Of a stretch of 64,000 nucleotides of DNA, positions 56,996 through 64,000 are shown in pieces; the first letter of the stretch is position 1, and every line of letters begins with the position of its first letter. The notes beneath the pieces are model-generated. The model saw nothing but the letters and a program-made list of their open reading frames with translations. It searched no databases and was not told the DNA's origin. The position numbers were made by a program, and so were the translations under genes. The DNA lies in contig JBJOIT010000006.1 of assembly GCA_046046915.1 (NCBI GenBank), positions 1-64,000 of the forward strand. Reading direction: 5' to 3'. Origin of the DNA: JBEEJZ01 sp046046915 (GTDB lineage: Bacteria; Pseudomonadota; Gammaproteobacteria; Burkholderiales; Burkholderiaceae_C).

Positions 56996-57985
56996 TCAGT
57001 CTAGCTTGGCGCCAGAATCTTTCACCACGGTGGCCCAGCGCTTGAGCTCTGCAGCAATAAATTGGCCGAACTGAACACCCGTCAGGTTAGGAAACTCGGC
57101 ACCGTTGCTGGCCCAGGCGGCCTTGATGTCATCGTTGCTGGACAAGCGGCGGAGCTCTTCCAGCACGCGTGCCTGCACATCCGCCGGGGTGCCTTTGGGC
57201 GCCCACAGACCGTACCAGGTGGTCACGGTGTAGTCGGGTAAACCCAACTCGGCTGCACAAGGGACATCCGGAAATGCCGGATTACGTCGAGCACCCGAAA
57301 CCATCAAAGCCTTGATTCGGCCACCTTTGATATGAGCAGCAGACGAGCCCAGACCGTCAAACATCATGTCGACGTTACCCGCCATCAAATCCTGTAGGGC
57401 GGGGCCGGCGCCACGGTAGGGAATGTGGGTAATAAAGGTTCGGGTTTGCTGCTTGAACAACTCGCCGGCCAGGTGGTGCGAGGTGCCCGCTCCGGCAGAA
57501 CCGTAGTTCAACTTGCCTGGACTGGTACGAAGCTGCTGCAAAAAAGCCGAAAAATTGCCGGGCACATTCTTTGGGTTCACCACCAGCACTTGGGGAACAT
57601 TGGCCACCAGTGCCAGCGGCACAAAATCTTTTTCGATGTCGTAATCCAGCTTGGGGTACATCGAAGGCGCGATGGCGTGGTGTACCGCCCCCATAAACAG
57701 GGTGTAACCGTCGGCTGGCGCTCTGGCGGCAACACCTGCACCCAGCGTTCCACCGGCGCCACCACGGTTGTCAATCACCATCTGCCGCCCCGTCAGCTTG
57801 GCAAACTGAGCAGACATGGGGCGCGCAAATGCGTCGGTGCCACCACCTGCCGGAAAGGGCACCACCAGACTCACCGGCTTGGAAGGCCAAGCCGATTGAG
57901 CATGTCCCAGATGGGACCAAAGGGCAGTGCCTGCACTGGCAGCGCCCAATTTCAGAAATAAACGTTTGTCGCGGTTGGTAGGCAT
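56996..57985 (-). CDS. Bug-family (TctC-type) periplasmic binding protein
   Basis: Solute-binding protein of the tripartite tricarboxylate transporter family, 329 residues. An N-terminal signal sequence with an Arg-rich start (MPTNRDKRLFLKLGAASAGT) precedes WPSKPVSLVVPFPAGGGTDA and DNRGGAGGTLGAGVAARAPA, the family signatures. LLQQLRTSPGKLNYGSAGAG, with THIPYRGAGPALQDLMAGNV, completes the match. No tctA or tctB permease gene is nearby, so it is an orphan, common in this order. It is the first gene before the acyl-CoA ligase, suggesting a carboxylate ligand. Confidence 0.9.
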   Translation of the reverse strand: MPTNRDKRLFLKLGAASAGTALWSHLGHAQSAWPSKPVSLVVPFPAGGGTDAFARPMSAQFAKLTGRQMVIDNRGGAGGTLGAGVAARAPADGYTLFMGAVHHAIAPSMYPKLDYDIEKDFVPLALVANVPQVLVVNPKNVPGNFSAFLQQLRTSPGKLNYGSAGAGTSHHLAGELFKQQTRTFITHIPYRGAGPALQDLMAGNVDMMFDGLGSSAAHIKGGRIKALMVSGARRNPAFPDVPCAAELGLPDYTVTTWYGLWAPKGTPADVQARVLEELRRLSSNDDIKAAWASNGAEFPNLTGVQFGQFIAAELKRWATVVKDSGAKLD

Positions 57986-58034
57986 TTGTCGTCCTTTGTC
58001 TGTTTTTTCATGGAGGGGCGATCCATGTCGGCGA

Positions 58035-58868
58035 TCAATGGTGGCCGGCCCCGGTCACATTGTGAGGGCGTTTTGATGACGACCAAAGCCATAAGACAAT
58101 GCCGCCCAAAATCATAGGGATACAAAGCCACTGGCCCATACTCATACCCAAGGACAGCAAGCCCAAGTGCGCATCAGGTTCACGAAAGTACTCGGCCACA
58201 AATCGCAATGTCCCATAGCCGAACAAAAACGCTGCGCTTACCTGCCCCTGAAGGCGGGGCTTGCGGGCATACAACCACAACAGCACAAACAGCAAAAGTC
58301 CCTCAAGCAGAAACTGATAAATCTGGGATGGGTGGCGCGGTAAGTCGCCCGCACCCGCAAACACCATGCCCCACGGCAACGATGGGTCTGCCAGACGCCC
58401 TGGTAACTCACCATTGATGAAATTGCCAATGCGACCTGCGGCCAGACCGGTGGGCACACACGGTGCGACAAGGTCCGCCACTTGCAAAAAAGGGCGCCGG
58501 CGGGTGTGGGCAAACCATAGCATCGCAGCGATCACACCGATCAACCCACCATGAAAACTCATGCCGCCTTGCCATACCGCAAATACTTCCAAGGGGTGCG
58601 CCGCGTAGTAAGCCGGCTTGTAAAAAAGGCAGTAGCCCAGGCGCCCACCGAGAACCACGCCCATCACGCCCAGAAACAAAATATCTTCCACATCACGACG
58701 AACCCAGGCATGGTCGCCTTTGAAGCTCACGTAGGGGGAGTGCTTTAAGCGCCTGTGCCCCAGAAACATGAACAAGGCAAATGCTGCGAGGTAGGTGAGG
58801 CCGTACCAGTGAACCGCGATAGGTCCCAATTGCAAAGCCACGGGGTTGATGTGGGGGTGTATGAGCAT
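58035..58868 (-). CDS. lgt: Phosphatidylglycerol--prolipoprotein diacylglyceryl transferase
   Basis: Lgt adds diacylglycerol to the lipobox cysteine of prolipoproteins in the inner membrane. From the ATG at 58868 it has 277 residues and seven membrane helices. The marks are VALQLGPIAVHWYGLTYLAA with its conserved tyrosine, GGMSFHGGLIGVIAAMLWF with the essential His and Gly region, and GRIGNFINGELPGRLADPSL, the Lgt signature. The longer frame to 58982 overlaps the ilvD promoter region and has no family match. It is divergent from ilvD, with 136 bases between starts. Confidence 0.97.
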   Translation of the reverse strand: MLIHPHINPVALQLGPIAVHWYGLTYLAAFALFMFLGHRRLKHSPYVSFKGDHAWVRRDVEDILFLGVMGVVLGGRLGYCLFYKPAYYAAHPLEVFAVWQGGMSFHGGLIGVIAAMLWFAHTRRRPFLQVADLVAPCVPTGLAAGRIGNFINGELPGRLADPSLPWGMVFAGAGDLPRHPSQIYQFLLEGLLLFVLLWLYARKPRLQGQVSAAFLFGYGTLRFVAEYFREPDAHLGLLSLGMSMGQWLCIPMILGGIVLWLWSSSKRPHNVTGAGHH

Positions 58869-59004
58869 GTCGTTGGGGTGCAGACGCACAGCCGGAGCTG
58901 TGGACCAAACACGGGAGTGGTTAACCCTGGAAATATACTTGTCAGGCAAGACTGTTTGCGGCCCGGGTCGCAGAATCATCACCCCACATCACTTGACAAA
59001 AATC

Positions 59005-60699
59005 ATGGAAACGAAACCCATCACGCTGAACCCACGCAGCAAAAACATCACCGAGGGCAAGTCCCGCGCGCCCAACCGCTCCATGTACTACGCCATGGGC
59101 TATCAGGAAGGCGACTTCAAGAAACCCATGGTAGGCGTCGCCAATGGGCACAGCACGATCACCCCTTGTAACTCCGGCCTGCAAAAACTGGCCGATGCCG
59201 CCATTGCCGGTATTGAGGAAGCGGGCGGAAACGCACAGGTGTTTGGCACGCCCACCATCAGCGATGGCATGGCCATGGGCACAGAGGGCATGAAGTATTC
59301 CCTGGTCAGCCGGGAAGTCATCTCGGATTGCATCGAAACCTGCGTGCAAGGCCAGTGGATGGACGGCGTTGTTGTGGTGGGTGGCTGCGACAAGAACATG
59401 CCCGGTGGCTTGATGGGCATGTTGCGCGCCAACGTTCCAGCCATTTATGTGTACGGCGGCACCATCTTGCCTGGTCGGTACAAGGATCAGGACCTCAACA
59501 TCGTCAGCGTGTTTGAGGCGGTGGGCCAAAACGCTGCGGGTAACCTGAGCGACTTTGATCTGCTCGAAATCGAGAAGCGAGCCATCCCGGGCACCGGTTC
59601 CTGCGGTGGCATGTACACGGCAAACACGATGTCCAGCGCCTTCGAAGCTTTGGGGATCTCATTGCCCTACTCTTCCACCATGGCAAACCCTCACGACGAG
59701 AAGATGAACTCCGCCAAGGAGTCTGCCAAGGTGTTGATCGAAGCTATCAAGAAGGACATCAAGCCACGGGACATCGTCACCAAGAAGGCGATTGAAAACG
59801 CCGTCGCCGTCATCATGGCGACCGGTGGCTCCACCAACGCTGTTTTGCACTTTTTAGCTATTGCACATGCAGCGGGCGTGGACTGGAGCATCGACGATTT
59901 CGAGCGTATCCGCAAGCAAACCCCGGTTTTGTGCGATCTCAAGCCCAGCGGCAAGTATTTGGCCGTGGACTTGCATCGCGCGGGCGGTATTCCACAAGTG
60001 ATGAAGACTTTGCTGGCCGCCGGCCTGCTTCATGGTGACTGCTTGACGATCAGTGGTCTCACCATTGCGGAAGTTTTGAAAGATGTGCCAGATGTGCCAC
60101 GGGAAGATCAGGACGTCATTCGCCCGCTGAGCAATCCCATGTATGCCCAGGGCCACCTCGCCATCCTGAAAGGGAACCTGAGCCCTGAAGGCTGCGTGGC
60201 CAAAATCACGGGCTTGAAGAACCCCGTGATGACCGGGCCGGCACGCGTGTTTGATGACGAACAGTCAGCACTCAAAGCTATCCTGGATGGAAAGATCGTC
60301 GCTGGAGACGTGATGGTGCTCCGTTACCTGGGACCCAAGGGAGGGCCAGGCATGCCCGAAATGCTGGCACCCACAGGCGCCCTGATTGGCGCTGGATTGG
60401 GTGAAAGCGTGGGCCTCATCACGGATGGCCGTTTCTCTGGCGGCACCTGGGGCATGGTGGTGGGCCACGTTGCACCTGAAGCTGCTGTTGGCGGCACCAT
60501 CGCCTTGATCAAGGAGGGCGACTCCATCACCATAGACGCACACCAGTTGCTGCTTGAGTTGAACGTCGCTGAGGATGAAATTGCCCAACGGCGGGCCGCT
60601 TGGGTTGCGCCTGCACCGCGTTATACCCGTGGCGTACAGGCTAAATTTGCCTTCAATGCGTCCACCGCCAGCAAGGGAGCTGTTCTGGACAACTATTGA
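59005..60699 (+). CDS. ilvD: Dihydroxy-acid dehydratase
   Basis: Iron-sulfur enzyme that dehydrates dihydroxyisovalerate or dihydroxymethylvalerate to the 2-oxoacid, the step after IlvC. From the ATG at 59005 it has 564 residues. Cluster-ligand cysteines are in VVGGCDKNMPGGLMGM and GTGSCGGMYTANTMSSAFEA. Other family segments are LNPRSKNITEGKSRAPNRSM and ITDGRFSGGTWGMVVGHVAP. The size fits the 2Fe-2S subgroup often found in this order. An upstream extension from 58846 overlaps lgt on the other strand and is rejected. Confidence 0.98.
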   Translation: METKPITLNPRSKNITEGKSRAPNRSMYYAMGYQEGDFKKPMVGVANGHSTITPCNSGLQKLADAAIAGIEEAGGNAQVFGTPTISDGMAMGTEGMKYSLVSREVISDCIETCVQGQWMDGVVVVGGCDKNMPGGLMGMLRANVPAIYVYGGTILPGRYKDQDLNIVSVFEAVGQNAAGNLSDFDLLEIEKRAIPGTGSCGGMYTANTMSSAFEALGISLPYSSTMANPHDEKMNSAKESAKVLIEAIKKDIKPRDIVTKKAIENAVAVIMATGGSTNAVLHFLAIAHAAGVDWSIDDFERIRKQTPVLCDLKPSGKYLAVDLHRAGGIPQVMKTLLAAGLLHGDCLTISGLTIAEVLKDVPDVPREDQDVIRPLSNPMYAQGHLAILKGNLSPEGCVAKITGLKNPVMTGPARVFDDEQSALKAILDGKIVAGDVMVLRYLGPKGGPGMPEMLAPTGALIGAGLGESVGLITDGRFSGGTWGMVVGHVAPEAAVGGTIALIKEGDSITIDAHQLLLELNVAEDEIAQRRAAWVAPAPRYTRGVQAKFAFNASTASKGAVLDNY

Positions 60700-60731
60700 T
60701 CCAAGCGCTGTTACCGCTTGCTCAAATGCCA

Positions 60732-60770
60732 AGCCATCGCCGGAACCTCAGGTTTCAGCGGTGGCTTTTT
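60732..60770 (+). terminator. Rho-independent terminator of ilvD
   Basis: AGCCATCGC (60732-60740) pairs with GCGGTGGCT (60758-60766), with one wobble, and an inner GGAACCT/AGGTTTC helix extends the stem; five T residues follow. It begins 32 bases after the ilvD stop and overlaps the final codons of the convergent Trp-rich protein gene. Confidence 0.75.
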
Positions 60771-61003
60771 CTTTGACTCGCCCCCATGGCGTCTTTCTGG
60801 CGATCGATACGGCTCTTGCGACGCTGGTCTTCACGCTCCATCGCCTTGCGCCGGGTATAACCTGACGCATCGGCCCAAGCCCACCACGCTGCGGCGAGAG
60901 CAAAGGGTGACAGCACCCACCACCAGCTGATGGCCGCAACCGGCGCGACCCCCAAGTACTTCATCACCAGGAGTACCAAGCCCAAAGCCAGTAAATACAT
61001 CAC
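60755..61003 (-). CDS. Small Trp-rich membrane protein (TIGR04438-like)
   Basis: An 82-residue protein that begins MMYLLALGLVLLVMKYLGVA, with a first membrane helix at about 2-20, then VAAISWWWVLSPFALAAAWW, a second helix rich in tryptophan (six Trp in total). The remainder is a strongly basic tail (RRKAMEREDQRRKSRIDR). It matches the small Trp-rich proteins found in Burkholderiales and annotated TIGR04438, which have no known function. The start at 61003 has a second Met right after it. It converges on ilvD, with its stop only 55 bases past the ilvD stop. Confidence 0.8.
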   Translation of the reverse strand: MMYLLALGLVLLVMKYLGVAPVAAISWWWVLSPFALAAAWWAWADASGYTRRKAMEREDQRRKSRIDRQKDAMGASQRKSHR

Positions 61004-61124
61004 AATCTCCTCAGCTCAATCATTTGCGTAAGAGACCTCCTCCATCCGAAGCTGCGGAGTCCCAAGCAGATTTTGCATCCACATTGAGCTTGCTTGAGCG
61101 TTATCGAACAAATTGGAAAACATC

Positions 61125-61442
61125 ATGAAGATTCAAATGAAAACTGCGATCGCTGCAGCTGGACTCAGCATGGCGTGGGCAGCACCGGCACTGGCTGATC
61201 AGGCACTTGCCTCAGCAAAGAACTGCATGGCATGCCACGCCGTCAGCCAAAAGCTGGTCGGCCCGTCCTACAAGGACGTCGCCACCAAGTACGCGGGCGA
61301 TAAGCTTGCTGCCGACAAGTTGGCAAACAAGATCCTCAAGGGTGGCGCAGGGGTTTGGGGCGCCATTCCGATGCCAGCCAATACCCAGGTCAATGAGGCT
61401 GAGGCCAAAAAATTAGCTACCTGGGTACTGTCGGTCAAGTAA
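61125..61442 (+). CDS. Class I cytochrome c (c551/c552 type)
   Basis: A small soluble periplasmic electron carrier, 105 residues before processing. From the ATG at 61125 the signal peptide runs MKIQMKTAIAAAGLSMAWAA to PALA. The mature protein of about 80 residues has the haem site CMACHAV and the distal Met ligand in IPMPANTQV. SQKLVGPSYKDVATKYAG and AEAKKLATWVLSV are typical of the c551/c552 type. A TTG start 12 bases upstream is possible. A palindromic terminator follows 50 bases after the stop. Its redox partners are not in the window. Confidence 0.95.
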   Translation: MKIQMKTAIAAAGLSMAWAAPALADQALASAKNCMACHAVSQKLVGPSYKDVATKYAGDKLAADKLANKILKGGAGVWGAIPMPANTQVNEAEAKKLATWVLSVK

Positions 61443-61492
61443 CTGATCGAACCAAAGGCACTCACGGCACTACCGTTGACCCGGCACCATGC

Positions 61493-61518
61493 AAAAGGCC
61501 CACACATGTGGGCCTTTT
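61493..61518. terminator. Terminator between the cytochrome c and acs genes
   Basis: AAAAGGCCCAC (61493-61503), loop ACAT, GTGGGCCTTTT (61508-61518): an 11-base perfect stem with A and T tracts on both sides, so it may end transcription of cytochrome c on the plus strand and of acs on the minus strand. Confidence 0.85.
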
Positions 61519-61563
61519 GCTGTGTTTGATCAGGCTTGCACCTGATCAGAGCCTTTTGCCAGA

Positions 61564-63561
61564 TCAGTAGGCTTGACCCAACTGATCCAGGATGGCGGGG
61601 TTCTCGAGGGTCGACGTGTCTTGTGTGACCGCCTCACCCTTGGCGATCGAGCGCAAGAGGCGGCGCATGATCTTGCCTGAGCGGGTTTTAGGCAGGTTTT
61701 CGCCAAAACGAATGTCCTTGGGCTTGGCAATCGGGCCGATTTCTTTGGCAACCCAGTCACGCAACTCTTTGGCAATCGCCTTGGCCTCAGCACCTTCGGG
61801 GCAAGCACGCTTCAGCACCACAAATGCGCAAATCGCCTCACCCGTCAGGTCATCCGGACGGCCGACCACAGCAGCTTCTGCCACCAGGTCGGTTTTACCG
61901 ACCAAAGCGGATTCAATTTCCATCGTGCCCATGCGGTGGCCAGACACGTTCAGAACGTCGTCGATACGACCGGTAATACGGAAATAGCCACGGTCCGCAC
62001 TGCGCACTGCACCGTCGCCAGCCAAGTACATCTTGCCACCCATTTCCTCTGGGAAGTAGCTCTTCTTGAAACGCTCAGGATCGTTCCAGATGGTCCGGAT
62101 CATGGAGGGCCAAGGACGCTTGATCACCAGTATGCCGCCGGTGCCGTTGGGAATGTCGTTGCCGACTTCGTCCACGATGGCAGCCATGATGCCAGGCAAG
62201 GGCAAGGTGCAGCTGCCAGGTACCAGCGGGGTCGCGCCAGGCATAGGGGCCATCATGTGACCACCGGTTTCGGTTTGCCAGAAGGTGTCCACGATGGGGC
62301 AACGCTCTGCACCAACGTTCTTGTAGAACCACATCCAGGCTTCGGGGTTGATCGGTTCACCCACGGATCCCAAAATACGCAGGCTGGACAGATCCGAACG
62401 ATCAGGGTGCACGGACGGGTCAGACTCAGCGACTTTGATCAGGGAGCGAATGGCAGTCGGTGCGGTGTAGAAGATCGTGCACTTGTGGCGCTCGATCATC
62501 TGCCAGAAGCGACCGGCATTTGGATAGGTAGGCACGCCCTCAAAAATGATCTGGGTAGCACCTGCTGCCAGCGGGCCATAGGCCACATACGAGTGGCCCG
62601 TGATCCAGCCAATGTCAGCGGTACACCAGAACACGTCGTTGGGCTTCAGATCGAAGGTCCAATCCATGGTCATCTTCGTCCACAGCAAATAACCACCGGT
62701 GGAGTGCTGCACGCCCTTGGGCTTGCCGGTGGAACCGGACGTGTACAGCACAAACAAGGGATGCTCGGCGTTCACTGGAACGGGAGCGCATTCGGTGCTC
62801 TTGCCAGCCAACACTTCGTCGAACGTCTTGTCACGGCCAGCCACCATGTTGCAGGGTGTTGGTGTGCGCTGGAAAACCAGGACGGAGCGAATGCTCTCGC
62901 AGCCACCCAGGTCGATTGCCTCATCCACAATGGCTTTCAAAGGCAACTCTTTGCCACCGCGCATTTGGAAGTTGGTGGTGATCACCGCCACCGCACCAGC
63001 GTCAATGATGCGCTCCTGCAAGGCTTTGGAAGAGAAACCACCAAACACCACGCTGTGTGTTGCACCAATGCGAGCGCACGCTTGCATCGCAATGACACCT
63101 TCCAGGGTCATGGGCATGTACACCAGAACACGGTCACCCTTCTGGATGCCTTCAGCCTTCAGTGCATTGGCGAACTGGCTGACCCGCGCAAGCAGTTCCT
63201 TGTAGGTGGTTTTGGTAACTTTGCCGTCATCGGCTTCGAAGATCACAGCCGTCTTGTTCTCTACCTCGGTGCCCATGTGGCGGTCGAGACAGTTGGCAGA
63301 CGCATTGAGTTCGCCGTCAGCAAACCACTTGTAGAAAGGCGCGTTCGATTCGTCCAGAGTCTGGGTGAATGGCTTGGTCCAAGTCAGATTTTCACGAGCG
63401 CGACGAGCCCAGAAACCTTCAAAATCAGTTTCGGCTTCAGCACAAAGTGCGTTGTAGCCATCCATGCCAGAAATACGCGCCGCCTTCACCATCGCTTCGC
63501 TGGGCTCAAAAACCCGATTTTCAACAAGCATGGATTGAATGGCGGTAGATGGGGAACTCAT
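61564..63561 (-). CDS. acs: Acetyl-CoA synthetase (AMP-forming)
   Basis: Activates acetate to acetyl-CoA through acetyl-AMP. From the ATG at 63561 it has 665 residues. The N-terminal segment includes YKWFADGELNASANCLDRHM. The P-loop is YTSGSTGKPKGVQHSTGGYL, and VDTFWQTETGGHMMAPMPGA is specific for Acs. GYFRITGRIDDVLNVSGHRM and LPKTRSGKIMRRLLRSIAKG close the protein; the last contains the lysine that is acetylated for control in many bacteria. A 17-codon upstream extension has no support. Confidence 0.98.
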   Translation of the reverse strand: MSSPSTAIQSMLVENRVFEPSEAMVKAARISGMDGYNALCAEAETDFEGFWARRARENLTWTKPFTQTLDESNAPFYKWFADGELNASANCLDRHMGTEVENKTAVIFEADDGKVTKTTYKELLARVSQFANALKAEGIQKGDRVLVYMPMTLEGVIAMQACARIGATHSVVFGGFSSKALQERIIDAGAVAVITTNFQMRGGKELPLKAIVDEAIDLGGCESIRSVLVFQRTPTPCNMVAGRDKTFDEVLAGKSTECAPVPVNAEHPLFVLYTSGSTGKPKGVQHSTGGYLLWTKMTMDWTFDLKPNDVFWCTADIGWITGHSYVAYGPLAAGATQIIFEGVPTYPNAGRFWQMIERHKCTIFYTAPTAIRSLIKVAESDPSVHPDRSDLSSLRILGSVGEPINPEAWMWFYKNVGAERCPIVDTFWQTETGGHMMAPMPGATPLVPGSCTLPLPGIMAAIVDEVGNDIPNGTGGILVIKRPWPSMIRTIWNDPERFKKSYFPEEMGGKMYLAGDGAVRSADRGYFRITGRIDDVLNVSGHRMGTMEIESALVGKTDLVAEAAVVGRPDDLTGEAICAFVVLKRACPEGAEAKAIAKELRDWVAKEIGPIAKPKDIRFGENLPKTRSGKIMRRLLRSIAKGEAVTQDTSTLENPAILDQLGQAY

Positions 63562-63737
63562 CAAAAATCTCCTTGGTTGTAGGTGAACTGCCCGGACTGT
63601 CATGGGTAGCACTTACAACTCACTGACTGGCTTGAACCTTACACAAATCAGACATCCAAGGGGAGACATTGGCGCAATCAAAGCACGGTGCCGCCAAGTA
63701 AAATTAAGACTCCATGTACTGAATGAAAGCGCTACAA

Positions 63738-64000
63738 ATGTCAGAAAAAAAAGTCGAACACACCGCACGTTTGCGAACGCTACCCAATATGATTTTTGCA
63801 AGTCGCTGGCTTCAGCTGCCCCTGTACCTTGGGCTGATTGCGGCGCAAGCGGTGTACGTCGTCCATTTTTTGGTGGAGCTTGAGCATCTGATAGCGGCTG
63901 CGTTCGGCAGTGAGGCAGCATTGCAAGCGCTCATCACCAGTATTGGCTACAAGACGACTGCGCCCATCTACGCCTTGAATGAAACCGTCATCATGTTGGT
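63738..64000 (+). CDS. UPF0114/YqhA-family membrane protein (partial, C-terminus beyond window)
   Basis: The first 87 codons of an integral membrane protein cut off by the right edge. From the ATG at 63738 it begins MSEKKVEHTARLRTLPNMIF, followed by ASRWLQLPLYLGLIAAQAVY, the family opening, and a helix through YVVHFLVELEHLI. The end of the visible part is TAPIYALNETVIMLV. The family (YqhA, TIGR00645) has no established function. It is divergent from acs with 176 bases between the starts; I see nothing else in that gap. Confidence 0.85.
   Translation, partial: MSEKKVEHTARLRTLPNMIFASRWLQLPLYLGLIAAQAVYVVHFLVELEHLIAAAFGSEAALQALITSIGYKTTAPIYALNETVIML

Noticed and set aside
61936..63582. Open frame of 548 codons opposite acs
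   Set aside because: Acetyl-CoA synthetase motifs are complete on the minus strand; the antisense product is His/Gln-rich without family character.

Overview
The window looks like a chromosomal segment of a betaproteobacterium of the order Burkholderiales, most likely family Comamonadaceae (Rhodoferax/Polaromonas-like). This is inferred from gene order and protein character: the xseA / exbBD-lpxK-kdsB-adk block, the smpB / ratA-rnfH-guaBA block, a Bug-type binding protein, a small Trp-rich protein, and a CTGT-N8-ACAG LexA box. No species can be named from the sequence alone. Coding density is high: no gene-free stretch exceeds about 225 bases. The largest gaps are divergent promoter regions (14072-14293, 18704-18888 and 63562-63737), in which I see no further gene. 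I saw no insertion sequence, prophage, CRISPR array, rRNA or plasmid marker.

Layout. 1-4.75 kb: partial xseA (minus) facing away from exbB-exbD-lpxK-trm112-kdsB-adk (envelope biogenesis and nucleotide metabolism). 4.75-7.6 kb: L-asparaginase divergent from lexA, with a perfect SOS box between them, then a 2-hydroxyacid dehydrogenase. 7.6-10.5 kb: a FimV-like membrane protein, an unrecognised 203-residue protein, and tRNA-Leu(UAA) with its own terminator. 10.5-14.1 kb: ilvB-ilvH-ilvC (branched-chain amino acids). 14.3-18.15 kb: an RDD membrane protein, glnB with nadE, and a FemAB-like acyltransferase. 18.2-25.3 kb: the most unusual part, an orphan CheW divergent from a compact signalling operon (PhnD-like periplasmic binding protein, hybrid histidine kinase, receiver-GGDEF protein, pseudo-kinase/receiver/Hpt protein), followed by a DUF1499 protein. 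25.3-29.3 kb: guaA, guaB, rnfH, ratA on minus, then smpB on plus. 29.9-39.03 kb: a drug/metabolite exporter, typA, and the translation operon rimP-nusA-infB-rbfA-truB. 39.2-44.7 kb: the peptide ABC importer yejABEF, divergent from fabI. 45.6-47.9 kb: an ornithine/lysine/arginine decarboxylase broken by a frameshift. 48-50.6 kb: NfeD and SPFH membrane partners, a phosphoribosyltransferase and a small lipoprotein. 50.6-54.6 kb: surE-pcm-nlpD-rlmD with no rpoS. 54.7-58 kb: a short-chain dehydrogenase, a malonyl-CoA-type ligase and a Bug binding protein. 58-64 kb: lgt, ilvD, a Trp-rich small protein, a class I cytochrome c, acetyl-CoA synthetase, and the start of a YqhA/UPF0114 membrane protein.

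How the genes work together. Most of the window is housekeeping: lipid A and Kdo activation, purine synthesis (guaBA), ribosome and tRNA maturation, trans-translation, fatty acid synthesis and acetate activation. ilvBHC and ilvD, 45 kb apart, supply all but the final transaminase step of valine/isoleucine synthesis. The accessory interest is in the 18.9-24.8 kb operon. By domain content it could carry a signal from a periplasmic ligand through a His-Asp-His-Asp relay to c-di-GMP synthesis. The decarboxylase is a second point of interest, because its frameshift fits one small deletion between two 5-base direct repeats.
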